From Pelagophyceae sp. CCMP2097 (lineage: Eukaryota; Sar; Pelagophyceae): a stretch of 64,000 nt of DNA. The translations under genes and the position numbers were made by a program. The notes under the pieces were generated by a model, which saw only the letters and a list, made by a program, of their open reading frames with translations, had not been told where the DNA came from and ran no database searches. Shown here one piece after another: positions 10,402 through 20,374 of this stretch. The DNA is taken from positions 79,072-143,071 of the forward strand of contig MU657200.1 of assembly GCA_026770575.1 (NCBI GenBank), written 5' to 3'. The first letter of the stretch is position 1; every line of letters starts with the position of its first letter.

Positions 10402-11380
10402 ATGGCGCCGCCGCCGCGCGCCGCGCTCGGCGCCGACCGCGCTCTCGAGCTGCTCCGGAGCGACCTGCGCACGCTCATTCTGCGCCTGGCGGGGTCCCCG
10501 AATGGGCTCCTCGTGACGAAGCGCGTCGCCAGAGATGACCGCGCCGTGGCGGCGCGTTTGCAAAAAATCCTCTGGCAGGACCGCATCGCAAAGGACGCGG
10601 CAATTTTCAAGGGGCACACCAGCGGCGTCGAATGGATCCGTCGAATGCTGGGCCTTCTCGCCCGACGGCACGCGCGTCCTGACGACGAGCAGCGACGAGA
10701 CGGCGCGGCTCTGGGACGCCGAGACGGGCGCGCTGCTGGAGACGTTCAAGGCGCACATCGACAGCGTCACGAGCTGCGCGTACTCGCCCGACGGCGAGCG
10801 CGTCGCGACGACGAGCCACGACAGGAGGGCGAAGCTCTGGGACGCCGTGACGGGCGCGCTGCAGGCGACGCTCGAGGGCCACACCAGCTACGTCTTGAGC
10901 TGCGCGTACTCGCCCGACGGCNNNNNNNNNNNNNNNNNNNNNNNNNNNNNNNNNNNNNNNNNNNNNNNNNNNNNNNNNNNNNNNNNGGGCGAAGCTCTGG
11001 GACGCCGTGACGGGCGCGCTGCAGGCGACGCTCGAGGGCCACACCAGCTACGTCTTGAGCTGCGCGTACTCGCCCGACGGCAAGCGCATCGTGACGGCGC
11101 GCGACGACGGGAAGATGCTGCTTTGGGACGCCGAGACGAGTGCACTAAGCTGACGCTCGAGGGCCACATCGGCCACGTCAATTGCTGCGCGTTCTCGCCC
11201 GACGGCAAGCGCGTCGTGTCGGCGAGCGGCGACATGACGGCACGGCTCTGGGACGCGGAGACGGGCGCGCTGCGAACGTCGCTCGAGGGCCTCAACGCCG
11301 CCGTCAATGGCTGCGCGATTTCGCCCGACGACGCGCGCCTCGCGAGGGTGCTCGAAGACACGACGGCGCGGCTCCTCTGA
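10402..11380 (+). pseudogene. WD40-repeat gene, copy A, frame-disrupted
   Basis: Starts with the head shared by all four WD40 copies here (LVTKRVARDDRAVAARLQKI), then WD blades ending in RLWDAETGAL. The frame breaks at 10627-10647, where GTCGAATG is repeated with a 13-bp period. Removing one unit would restore GVECWAFSPDG. After the gap a second break near 11147 looks like a single missing base in a leucine-glutamine-leucine stretch. Sequences on both sides of the N run are the same blade, so the blade count here is uncertain. Either a decaying paralogue or assembly error in a tandem repeat. Confidence 0.7.
10922..10986. other. Assembly gap (65 N)
   Basis: Unknown bases inside WD40 copy A. 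Nearly 100 bp on each side are identical (10827-10921 and 10987-11082), so the gap marks an unresolved tandem blade. Reading frame changes across it, so its true length is not 65. Confidence 0.98.
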
Positions 11381-11559
11381 CGGTGCGCCGCTCGGCCGTC
11401 GCCGGCCTCGGTCTCTTTCGAGCAGTAACAAGGCACATTGCACGTCGCCGAGCGCTGCCGGTACATGGCCGCAGGGTGGGCCGCGAGCTGATGGCCATAT
11501 CAACTCCGCAGAGGAGAGGCGGGTCTTTTGCAGCGACCCGGGATTCCGAGTTTGCTGGT

Positions 11560-12763
11560 TCAACAGACGTCTGTGACATTATAGCGATGCCGCAGGTCGA
11601 CGAACGAGTCGCAGAGCGCTACTGCGCATTTCGGCGCTTTGGAACCCGGTCGAGTCTTGGCAAAGTACACTTTCGGGATCCGTGCCGCGCACCGCGCGTA
11701 AAAGTGGCCGCCCCAGTCTTCGGCGCAGCCGAAGAGAGCCAGCGTCGCATTGATGTCGGAAACCTAAGCACGACGCTCGAACGGGACGGGAGGATATAAG
11801 GCCCTGAACGATTGTCTCTTCTTCGTTTTCGCAGTCTTCCGCGCCGTTGCGCGCGAGCATCGCCGAGTGCGCGTGCGCGTTGGAGTGCGCCGTCGTGGCG
11901 TTCCCCTTTGCCTCTGAGACCGCCTGAAAGTTCTCTGGGATGATGAGCGCCCCGCGCGGCTTGAACTTTGCGAGGTCCTCGCGCGTGACCCAGTGCAGAG
12001 CGCGCTCGACGTGGTGCGCGGGGCCCTTGACGACGTCGACGACTGCGAATCTTGACCGCCTTTCCGCGCTACTCGAAAAGTAGGCCAACACGGCCGCCTC
12101 GTGCGTCGCGGCGAGCTTGATGGTGTACGCCAAAAACGTCGCCAGGCCGCAGGCTTCGAGCTTGTAGGCGTAATGCCTCATATTGTTGTCGACCACCGCC
12201 ACGCTCCAGCCCAACAAAGCGCGCGTGTTCAAGACGAATCTCGCTTGCGGCAGCACCGCGTCGAGCCAGGCCCAGTCGGCGTTTGGCCCGCCGTCGAGGA
12301 AGGCCGAGTGCGTGGCGAAGATTTCAGCGTAGTCCTTTCGATGAACCCGCGACTCCCTGTCCCAGCCGTACTTCGGCCCCGTGCCGTTGTTCACGCAGGC
12401 GTGGTGACAGGCGTGCAGCCCAATCTCGTCCAGGATCTGCTTCAGGGAAGTCGTGCCCGTGTGGCCCTGGCCCAGGCAAAAGACTTTGCCTACCGCGGAG
12501 ACGGTCCACCGGGCTCCGGGCTCCGGGCAAAAGACCAAAGGCACAAGACGGCCCACCGGCCCAGAGGCACGGACGACGGCCACGAGTCTTCCTCCGGCGC
12601 CGCCGCCTCGCCGTAAAATGCCGCGGCTCCGCGATTTCTGTTCCGGGTTTCCGATCGTATCCATCACCGACACTGGGAATCGACCAATCTTCGTCACCTT
12701 GGCAGGATACTCCAGCCCAGCCGCGGCGCCGAGGCACGCGCCAACGGCGACCCAGCGCCGCAT
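11560..12763 (-). CDS. Sulfotransferase-like protein
   Basis: Exons 12763-12685, 12489-11810 and 11763-11560 give 320 residues; introns of 195 and 46 bp keep phase. The spliced start of the domain reads KIGKVFCLGQGHTGTTSLKQ, a P-loop like the 5'-phosphosulfate loop of sulfotransferases (PAPS donor). WAWLDAVLPQARFVLNTRAL matches the region before the 3'-phosphate site in the same family. The N-terminal 16 residues are hydrophobic, suggesting a secretory or Golgi protein. Acceptor substrate unknown. The start codon is only 115 bp from that of the divergent WD40 copy B. Confidence 0.7.
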
Positions 12764-12860
12764 GGCACCACCCGCGCGCCGACCCGGGGACGGGGGTCCC
12801 CCTTCCGAATCGAAATTTTAAACCAGATGGGAATCGCCAAAAAACGAAACATCAATTTTG

Positions 12861-12872
12861 GTGATTAATCAC
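12861..12872. promoter_or_regulatory. GTGATTAATCAC palindrome
   Basis: Perfect 12-bp palindrome with a TTAA core in the divergent promoter, 6 bp before the ATG of WD40 copy B. A candidate binding site only. Confidence 0.25.
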
Positions 12873-12878
12873 AGAATC

Positions 12879-13970
12879 ATGGGAGACGGTGACGGACTCC
12901 GAGACGTCTCGCGAGACGACGACGTGCGCCGCTCGCCGGCCCTCGACGTGTTTGAGCAGGACGACCTGCTCAAGATCCTCTTGCGTTTGTCGGCGGAAGC
13001 CCCGAACGCGCTCCTCGTGACGAAGCGCGTCGCTCGCGACGCGCGGGCCGTGGCGCTGGCCGTGCGCAAGCTGATCTGGCATGACCGGATCTTAAAGGGC
13101 ACGGCTATCCTCGAGGGGCACACCGGCATCGTCATGAGATGCGCGATTTCGCCCGACGGCACGCGCGTCCTGACGGCGAGCCACGACACGACGGCGCTGC
13201 TCTGGGACGCCTGGACGGGCGCGCTCCTGATGACACTCGAGGGACACATGGACTACGTCATGAGCTGCGGGTTTTCGCCCGACGGCAAGCGCCTCGTGAC
13301 GGCGAGCTACGACAAAACGGTGCGGCTCTGGGACGCCGAGACGGGCGCACTGCTGCTGACGCTCGAGGGACACACGCACGTCACGAGCTGCGCGTTCTCG
13401 CCCGACGGCAAGCGCCTCGTGACGGCGTCCGGCTACAACGCGTGGATCTGGGAAGCCAAGACTGGCGTAATGCTGCTGACGCTCAAGGAGCACATCGGCA
13501 CGGTCTACAGCTGCGCGTTCTCGCCCAATGGCGAGCGCATCGTGACGACGGGCAACGACATGACGGCGCGGCTCTGGGACGCCGAGACGGGCGGGCAGCA
13601 GGTGATGCTCTTGGGGCACACTGGCACGGTCTACAGCAGCGCGTTCTCCCCCGACGGCAAGCGCGTCGTGACGGCGAGCAAGGACGGGACGGCGCGGCTC
13701 TGGGACGCCGACACGGGCGCGCTGCAGACGACGCTCGAAGAGCGCATCGGTGAAGTCAGGAGCTGCGCGTTCTCGCCCGACGGCACGCGCGTCGTGACGG
13801 CGAACAGCGCCAGGGTCGCGCGGCTCTGGGACGCGGCCACGGGCGCGCTGGTGAAGACGCTCGGGGGCCACACCGGCGCCGTCTTGTGCTGCGCGTTCTC
13901 GAGCGACGGCGCGCGCGTCATAACGGCGAGCAACGACAAGACGGCGCGGCTCTGGAGCGTCGCTCTCTAA
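12879..13970 (+). CDS. WD40-repeat protein, copy B (intact)
   Basis: Intact single exon of 363 residues. The first 75 residues form a helical, F-box-like head (DDLLKILLRLSAEAPNALLV, then KLIWHDRILKGTAIL) shared by the other three WD40 copies. Seven blades follow, each with a GH near its start and a LWDAETG-type end: enough for one closed seven-bladed propeller. Blade sequences are very similar to each other at DNA level. Such proteins are protein-interaction scaffolds, and an F-box-like head would make this a ubiquitin-ligase receptor, which is inference. An in-frame upstream GTG is ignored in favour of the ATG at 12879. Confidence 0.85.
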   Translation: MGDGDGLRDVSRDDDVRRSPALDVFEQDDLLKILLRLSAEAPNALLVTKRVARDARAVALAVRKLIWHDRILKGTAILEGHTGIVMRCAISPDGTRVLTASHDTTALLWDAWTGALLMTLEGHMDYVMSCGFSPDGKRLVTASYDKTVRLWDAETGALLLTLEGHTHVTSCAFSPDGKRLVTASGYNAWIWEAKTGVMLLTLKEHIGTVYSCAFSPNGERIVTTGNDMTARLWDAETGGQQVMLLGHTGTVYSSAFSPDGKRVVTASKDGTARLWDADTGALQTTLEERIGEVRSCAFSPDGTRVVTANSARVARLWDAATGALVKTLGGHTGAVLCCAFSSDGARVITASNDKTARLWSVAL

Positions 13971-13973
13971 CGG

Positions 13974-14148
13974 ATGCCCTACTGCACTCAGCTCTATGGA
14001 GAGCGCCCGCTGCGGATGGGACGCGAGTGGGCACGATCCAGTTCTGTGGAAAGCGCCCGCTGCGGGTGGGACGCGGGCGGGCGCGAACCTCCGAGTGGGG
14101 CGACGCGGGACCCATGGGACGAGAGGCCGCAAGTGTCCCTTGATTGTC
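13974..14148. repeat. Imperfect tandem repeat between convergent genes
   Basis: Two to three imperfect units built on GCGCCCGCTGCGG(A/G)TGGGAC fill the gap between the stop of WD40 copy B and the end of the PIF1 gene. No coding content seen. Confidence 0.4.
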
Positions 14149-16768
14149 TTACGCGAGCATGGCGAGGAGGCCGGCCTCTGTGAGGATGGGGATGCTGTTT
14201 TGCGAAGCTTTCTGATACTTGCTCGACTGGCAAGTGGGCCGGCCGTCGTCGAGCGCGGAACCGGCAACCAAGTGCGTGGTCTTGCCCGAGACGGCCTGCG
14301 TCACCGCACCGCCGTGCCGCTTGATGAGTTCCTCCAAATCGGTGCGCTCGTACGTCGGCAAGACGCCCGTGACGACGAACTTGCAGCCCTTTAAGCAATC
14401 CGCCGAGCCGGAAACGACCGCGGCAGCGCGCGGCTGCGGCGGCGGCCGCCGCTTGCCCGTGGTAAAGTCCCAGGCCTCCCAGGACTTTGCCGCGGCCGCC
14501 GCTTCTGGGTCGTCTTGGCGAGCCCCGTCGTCGCCGGCGTCGCCTGCCTGGGGTGGCGCGGCGGGGTCCTGCGTGAGGTCGACGACGTCGCTGTCAGTAA
14601 GGCCGTCCGTGAGGTCGACGACGTCGTCCTCGTCGCCGAGGAGCCTTTTGTGAAAGTCGACGACTTTGGGGTGCGCCTTCACGAGCCGCGGCTCAAAGTG
14701 CAGCAGCCGCAGCCGCTGCAGGTCAGTCGCGCGCGAGCACGCCACGTACCTACGCATCCGCTCCGGGACGCCTTTGATTCATGAGCATGGGCCCTCTGCC
14801 TTGCTCCCGTTGCTGCGAACGCCCGGCCGGCGCCGCGTACGCACGCCATGCCGTACTCGAAGCAGCCGGCGAGGTCGACTTCCAGGAGGTCGATGGTCTG
14901 GCCTTGCGACTTGTGGATCGTTAACGCCCCTAGGTCGCATCGTCAAAGGGCCCACTTCGGACCGCCGCAAAGGCCACTTACATGCGAGTTTCAGCGGGTA
15001 CTGCTTCCTCGACGCGACCACTTGCTCGCCGTCGAGCATCTCTATCTTTTGGTGCAATATCACGTGCTCCTTTCCGTCCAAGAACCGGCAACGAATGCCC
15101 GTCACCTCTTTGCCCTTTTCAGTTAGTGCTTTTTCAAAGTTCAGCACGATGCCGCGCGAGCCGTTCGCCAGGCCGCCGGAGACCTAGCGCGTCTACGGTC
15201 CGCCGGAAGCACACGTCTGACGGCCACGAGGGTCTTCCCGAACGCCCCCATCGTCGTCCCTGCGACGGCTTTCCCGACGACGGACGCGGGCTTCCACGTC
15301 CGTGTTGTGCAGGTGCATGACCTGGGCGCCCGGCTTGAGGAGGAGCGTCGTCGGGAAGGAGCAGCTCTCGAGCTTGTCCGCCCGCACGCCCCGGTCCGAC
15401 CTACGAGCAAGCGTGCACACAGAGTGCCGCCGAATTCGGAAGAGACGCACGCCTTGAAAGTGGCGACGCGACCGGGGAGTTGGTGGAGGCGCTGTTCGTT
15501 CATGTCGTCGACGTTTGCGTTCCTGGCAAACAGTTTAGTCGGTTCAATCCCCGAATCCGCCGCAAACGCAGAGAGGTCGTGGCCGCTCGCTGCCGTGAGC
15601 GCGGAGATGGTATTTGCGGAGAGTTGGGCGATTCGGAGCTCGTTTAAGATGGTAACGAATGAAATATCCTTCTGCCGGAAGATGTGCTTCAGCACGACCT
15701 CCCTCTTCAAGCACGCGCCCCAGCTCTTCGCCTCGAAGGCAAAGCTCGGCGATGAACCGCGCGTCACCTAGATGCGACGGTCCAAAGGCCGGGTCGTCCT
15801 CGAGCCTCTGTGACTTAAGACTCCGTCGTCAATCGAGCCTCTGTGACTCGACGCCGTCTTCATGGTTTCCAACCAAAGACGCGGGGTTTCACCGGAGGCA
15901 ACTGCGCGAAGTCACCGGAGACGATGAGCTGCAACCCCCCAAACGGCTCCGAGCTCGACCGCGCCGCCCGAGCGACGTACTCAATCTTATCAAACAATTC
16001 GGCGGTGATCATGCTAATCTCGTCGATGACGAGGCAGGAGCAGTCCTTCCACCTCTTTTTCGCGATTCCGGAAAGCTTGGCCACCAACAGCCCCGCAGGG
16101 TCCTGCCCAAGCCCAACGCCCGCAAACGAATGCAGCGTCGCGCCGCCGCACATGACCGCCGCCGCGCCCGTCGACGCGGTGACGTACACGCTGCCTTTTT
16201 GGCGTAAAGCCGCGATGATGGCCTTCAAAGTCGTCGTCTTACCAGCGCCGGCGTTGCCCGTGAAGAACAGCGACTCGCCGCGCAGCGCCGCAGAGACGAC
16301 GGCCAGCTGCTCCGCGGACAGGTCGACGGGCAGCGGCGGCGGCCGCGCGGTCTCGGACGTCGCGGACGTCGCGGCGCCGCGGGACATTGCCGCCCCGCGA
16401 GGCAAACGGACGAAGTCCGGCGGTGGCGAGTCCTGCTGGTAATGCGCCTCTTGCTGGTAAGGCGGCGGCGCGCCCCACGCCTGCGCGTCCCGCGCGTCGC
16501 GCGCGTCCGGGGTGGCCCGCGCGTCCGGCGGGTCCGCGCGCGCCCTCTTGATCGGCGAGGCGTCCGCGCGCGAGGCGTCCGGTCTCCGCGAGGCGTGCGC
16601 GCTTTCGTGCGCGGCCCAGACTTGCTGGGCCTCGGCCATGGTGGCGTATCCCATGAATTTCGCGCCGCTGAACCCCGAAACGGCGCTCTTGCATTCTTCC
16701 CACGTCGTGAAGACGCCCGGCGCGCGGCCCACCGTGACCACGTACGCGGCCTTGCGCTTATTCCCCAT
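14149..16768 (-). CDS. RNaseH1N-PIF1 helicase-SIM-BRCT fusion protein
   Basis: Six exons (16768-15893, 15767-15451, 15400-15298, 15183-14982, 14929-14845, 14749-14149), all in phase, give 727 residues. Residues 1-50 (AAYVVTVGRAPGVFTTWEEC) are the RNase H1 N-terminal/viroplasmin RNA-DNA hybrid-binding module. A disordered Ala/Pro/Arg linker follows. The PIF1 helicase shows Walker A NAGAGKTTT, Walker B LVIDEISM and GDFAQLPPV. After splicing it continues with LLLKPGAQVM, LAWALTIHKSQGQTIDLL and AYVACSRATDLQRL, the conserved PIF1 C-terminal motifs. Two acidic-flanked VVDLT sequences (residues about 571-575 and 583-587) look like SUMO-interacting motifs. The last 90 residues are a BRCT domain of the RFC1/DNA-ligase type (KFVVTGVLPTYERTDLEELI). 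Expected role: 5'-3' helicase at G-quadruplexes, R-loops or stalled forks. Confidence 0.9.
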
Positions 16769-17541
16769 ATCGCCGACGACCGGGCCGGACCTCTCTAGAC
16801 TGCGGCTTGCAAGTGTGGAGCCTCGTCGCCGAAAATTAGGGCCGTCCCCGAAAAGGCCCCTGGACGAAGGAGGCGCGTCACGCTGTCACCTCTCCGCGTC
16901 CGGGACGTCGCCGCGCGCGAACCCACGTCGGCGCGCTGTCGCTAAGATCGGAACAAAAACTCAAATTTCAAATTTCAAATTTCGGAACAAAAAGCTAAAT
17001 TTCGTTTTACCGCGGCGAGGAGATCCCCACCGCAACATCTGAGCCATGGCGACGCCGACGTGCGAGCACGTGACAGTGCAAAAAATGATCGCCAAAGTAA
17101 CGGCCCGGGCTCTCGATAGCTATATAGCCTCTTTAGAATGATCTGGAAGGGCCTTAGGGAGGGCGTGCCTCGGGAGGTTGCGTGCGCGCCACGACCCTCG
17201 CGCGGAACTTTCAGCTCAATCGCAAACACTTTCGTCCCTCTCGAAAATCGCAGCCGAGACGCAATGGGATTTTGAAGCAGCCGTTCACTCTTGAACTCGC
17301 GTAATCGAAAAAATTCGGTATCCAAGAGCCAGTCTTCTTCTCCGAAGGATTGAAGGATTTTGTGTAACGCTTCGATTTTGTGTAACGCTCTCGCCCGCTA
17401 AACACTCGTGCCGCGCCAAACCTCCGCGCCCCGTCCCGTTTCCCTTTTCCCGCTCCCGCGCCGCCGACCTCGCGCCAAGCTCCCGGTCGACTCCCGCGCC
17501 CCTTCGCTTCTCCCGCGCCGCCTCTTCCGCGCTCTACCAAG
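16769..17541. other. Divergent intergenic region, no gene seen
   Basis: 773 bp between the PIF1 start and the cysteine-rich gene. It holds a triple TTTCAAA-type direct repeat near 16965-16985, an E-box-like CACGTG near 17067 and a palindromic GCTATATAGC near 17117. Promoters for both genes probably lie here. No coding frame is convincing. Confidence 0.4.
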
Positions 17542-18106
17542 ATGGTCAACCTCCCGGTCAACCTCCCGTCCAACGACGCTTTGGACGAGTCGAAGATCTG
17601 CGTCGTCAACGGCTTTTGTTGCTGTTTAGTCGGCTTGCTGTGCGACCCTTCATGCATCGGCTGCATGGGAAAGTCCGAGTGCCTTTGCCTTACACATGAG
17701 GTTTGCTTAAAGGCCAACACCAAGCCGCTCCTCTGCGACACCCCGCCGGGGGACATCTGCCAGGTCGGTCTGGGCTTGTGCTCCGTCGGACTCAAGGTGC
17801 GTTTGTCTTTGGACGCATCCGCGAGTATACAACCGTCTCCCCGCGCAGAAACCGACGACGTGTTGCAAAGGACAAGAGCAACTGTGCTGCGTCGTGGAAA
17901 TGGCCGCCTTTCCCACCGACAACGATGTTCCCGCGACCTGCGCTTTGTACGGCTTGATGTGCTTTCCAAAGGTCGGCTGCTGCGTCAAGCTCGGCGATCT
18001 CAAGAAGGCCAAAATCGCTCAAGGAGGCGCACCCGAGGCGCCCGACGGCGCGCCCGAGGCGCCCGCCATCGCAGCGGTAGAAATGGCTGAGGCCATCTCC
18101 CGCTAG
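17542..18106 (+). CDS. Cysteine-rich small protein, unknown
   Basis: Exons 17542-17796 and 17849-18106 (52-bp intron, phase 0) give 170 residues. About two dozen cysteines occur in the first 130 residues as CC, CCC and CxxC clusters (GFCCCLVGLLCD, TTCCKGQEQLCCVV, MCFPKVGCC). There is no signal peptide at the start, and two or three moderately hydrophobic stretches. The C-terminus is low complexity with a doubled PEAPDGA/PEAPAIA unit. This suggests a metal-binding or palmitoylated, disulfide-poor cytosolic protein, but no family was recognised. Confidence 0.7.
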
Positions 18107-18364
18107 TAAACGGCTCACTCGGGCCCTGCGGGCGAGGTCGACGACTCATTTGTGCGGCGGCGACTCCCCTCGACGCCGCGACGGGCGTGCGCCCAGCCAC
18201 GCGCGCCCGGGCCGCTCGGCATGCGCGCAGACTACTAATACATGTTTTGAAGCGCCTCGGCTCGTCGCAAAGCTGCAGCGTCGCTCGGATGAACCGAATT
18301 ATCCGACGCATCGGCAGATCTCTCCGACTGCAGGTCCAAGCGAGTCCCGAGCCCGCATCACTGT

Positions 18365-19360
18365 TTACTGCTTAATGGTCCAAAGCCGCGCCGTCGCGTC
18401 GCTGCACGCCGTCACGACTCGCTCGCCGCTCGCCGTCACGACTCGCTTGCCGTCGGGCAGCTGTAGACGGAGCCGGCGTGGCCCTCGAGAGTCGCCAGCG
18501 CGCCGGTCTCGGCGTCCCAGAGCCGCGCTGTCGTCGCTCGCCGTCACGATGCGCAGGCCGTCGGGCGAGAACGCGCACCCGAAGACGCAGCCGGAGTGCC
18601 CCTCGAGCGTCGTCTGCAGCGCGCCCGTCTCGACGTCCCAGAGCTTCGCCGTCTTGTCGAGGCTCGCCGTCACGACGCGCAGGCCGTCGGGCGAGAACAG
18701 GCAGCTCCGGACACATTTGGTGTGCCCCTCGAGCGTCGTCTGCCGCGCTGTTCTCCTCGAGCGTCGACTGCAGCGCGCCCGTCTCGGCGTCCCAGAGCCG
18801 CGCCGTCCCTTTGTACCCGTCGTAGCAAACTGTTAAGATGCGCTTGCCGTCGGGCGACAACGCGCAGCTCTCGATCCAGCCCATGTGCCACGCGCGTGTC
18901 GTCAGCAGCGCGGCCGTCTCGGTGTCCCAGAGCCGCACCTTCGGGCCGCTCGTCGTCACGATGCGCTTGCCGTCGGGGGCGAACGCGCAGCTGCGGTTTT
19001 TAGTCGGCGTGCCCCTCGAGCGTCGTCTGCAGCGCGCCCGTCTCGGCGTCCCAGAGCCGTCCCGTCCTTGCTCGCCGTCACGATGCGCTTGCCGTTGCGC
19101 GAGAACGCGCAGCTCTCGACGCAGTCGGTGTGTCCCTTGAGGATTGCCGTGCCCTTGAAAATCTTGTCCTGCCAGATGAGCTTGCGCAAGACGGGCGCCA
19201 CGGCCCGCGCATCGCGAGCGACGTGCTTCGTCACGCGGAGCGCCTCCAGCGACGCCGTCAGCCGGAGGATGCGCACGAGCAGGTCGCTCTGCTCGAACAC
19301 GGCGAGCGCCGGCGCGGCAGCGGATCGCAACTGGACGCCCTGCGCGTCGATGACCGGCAT
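18365..19360 (-). pseudogene. WD40-repeat gene, copy C, heavily disrupted
   Basis: Begins MPVIDAQGVQLRS and carries the shared head (VTKHVARDARAVAPVLRKLI). The frame then breaks repeatedly: a 5-bp loss near 19060, a TAA and shift near 19000, loss of most of a blade near 18755 and further deletions after 18560. Blade remnants in all three frames still end in LWDAETGAL, and the original stop after WTIKQ remains at 18365-18367. At least four independent lesions make this a dead copy rather than sequencing error. Confidence 0.8.
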
Positions 19361-19534
19361 GGTCTCCTGCCAGGCCCTGCCGACGCGTCCTTGTGACGCA
19401 CTTTTTAGCGAAGTGTTCGACCGCGCGCCGGCCGCACGTGCCCCTGGAGGGACCCCTTTGGAAGTTGTAGAGCGACGCGGACTACTGCACGGCGAGCCAC
19501 GAACTCATTTGCAGATCAACAGAGCTCGGGTGGC

Positions 19535-20319
19535 ATGGAGGGCCCGCCGCGCGACGTGGCCCTGCTGGCGGGCGGCGTCTTCGCGGCGGTATTCGCAGCG
19601 GCGGACGCGGCGCTGCGGACGGCCCGCATCGATGCGGCGCCGGTCCCGCCCTGGGCCGTCTCCGCGGTGGTCTCTGCTGCGCTGGCCGCGCTGGCCGCGA
19701 CGTGCGTCTTCGACGCGCCGCACTTCCTGCGTCTGGCGCTGCAGTTTCCCAAGCCGCGCATGCCCCTGCTCGCGACGGAGCGACGTCACTTCTTCGTCGG
19801 GCCCTGGGACGTGGACCGCAACGGCCATTTGAATAACGCAAAATACCTTCGAGTAGCAAATTACGCGCGAAGGTCCTTTTGGACCCGCGTCGGCGTCTGG
19901 CTGCCGCTCCGCAAGCGCGCAGCGAACCTCGTCGTCACCGCGACGGGCATCCGCTACAGACGCGAGATCCGCGGGTTTTCAAAGTACGCCGTGGATACGA
20001 GGCTCGTCGCGTGGGAAGGCAAGTGCTTCTTCGTCGAGGTGCGTCTTGGAGACGTGTAGAGTGTCCGTGAGACATCGCATAGCGTACTTGGCTCGCGTAG
20101 CACCGCTTCGAGGCCGCCGGCGCGCCGTTCGTGCTCGCAATCGCCACTGTCAAGTACCGCCTCGTCTCCGCGGACCGAGAACTGACGGCGGCCGCCGTCC
20201 TCTCGGAGACAGTGGGCCACTTTGAAGCGTCGCCGCCGCAGCCGCATTCGTTGAAAGCCTTCATCGCGTATGACAAAGCGTCGTCCGAGGAGCTGCGGCC
20301 AAAGGCCAACGCCGACTAG
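19535..20319 (+). CDS. THEM6-like hotdog thioesterase family protein
   Basis: Exons 19535-20038 and 20101-20319 (62-bp intron, phase 0) give 240 residues. Two hydrophobic segments (about residues 8-28 and 38-60) precede a 4HBT-type hotdog domain with DVDRNGHLNNAKYLRVANY, where the Asp and the HLNN helix are the family hallmark. IRYRREIRGFSKYAVDTRLV and WEGKCFFVEHRF match THEM6/thioesterase-like proteins. Substrate unknown, probably acyl-CoA-like; likely membrane-anchored. Divergent from WD40 copy C (174 bp). Confidence 0.8.
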
Positions 20320-20374
20320 TCCCAACGCCGACTAGTCCACACCGAATCACATGTTAAACAGTTCACATTGGCAT

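Noticed and set aside
13092..14267. 391-residue open frame antisense to WD40 copy B
   Set aside because: It is the mirror of high-GC tandem blades; residues are Arg/Ala-rich with no domain, and the sense frame is a clear seven-bladed propeller.
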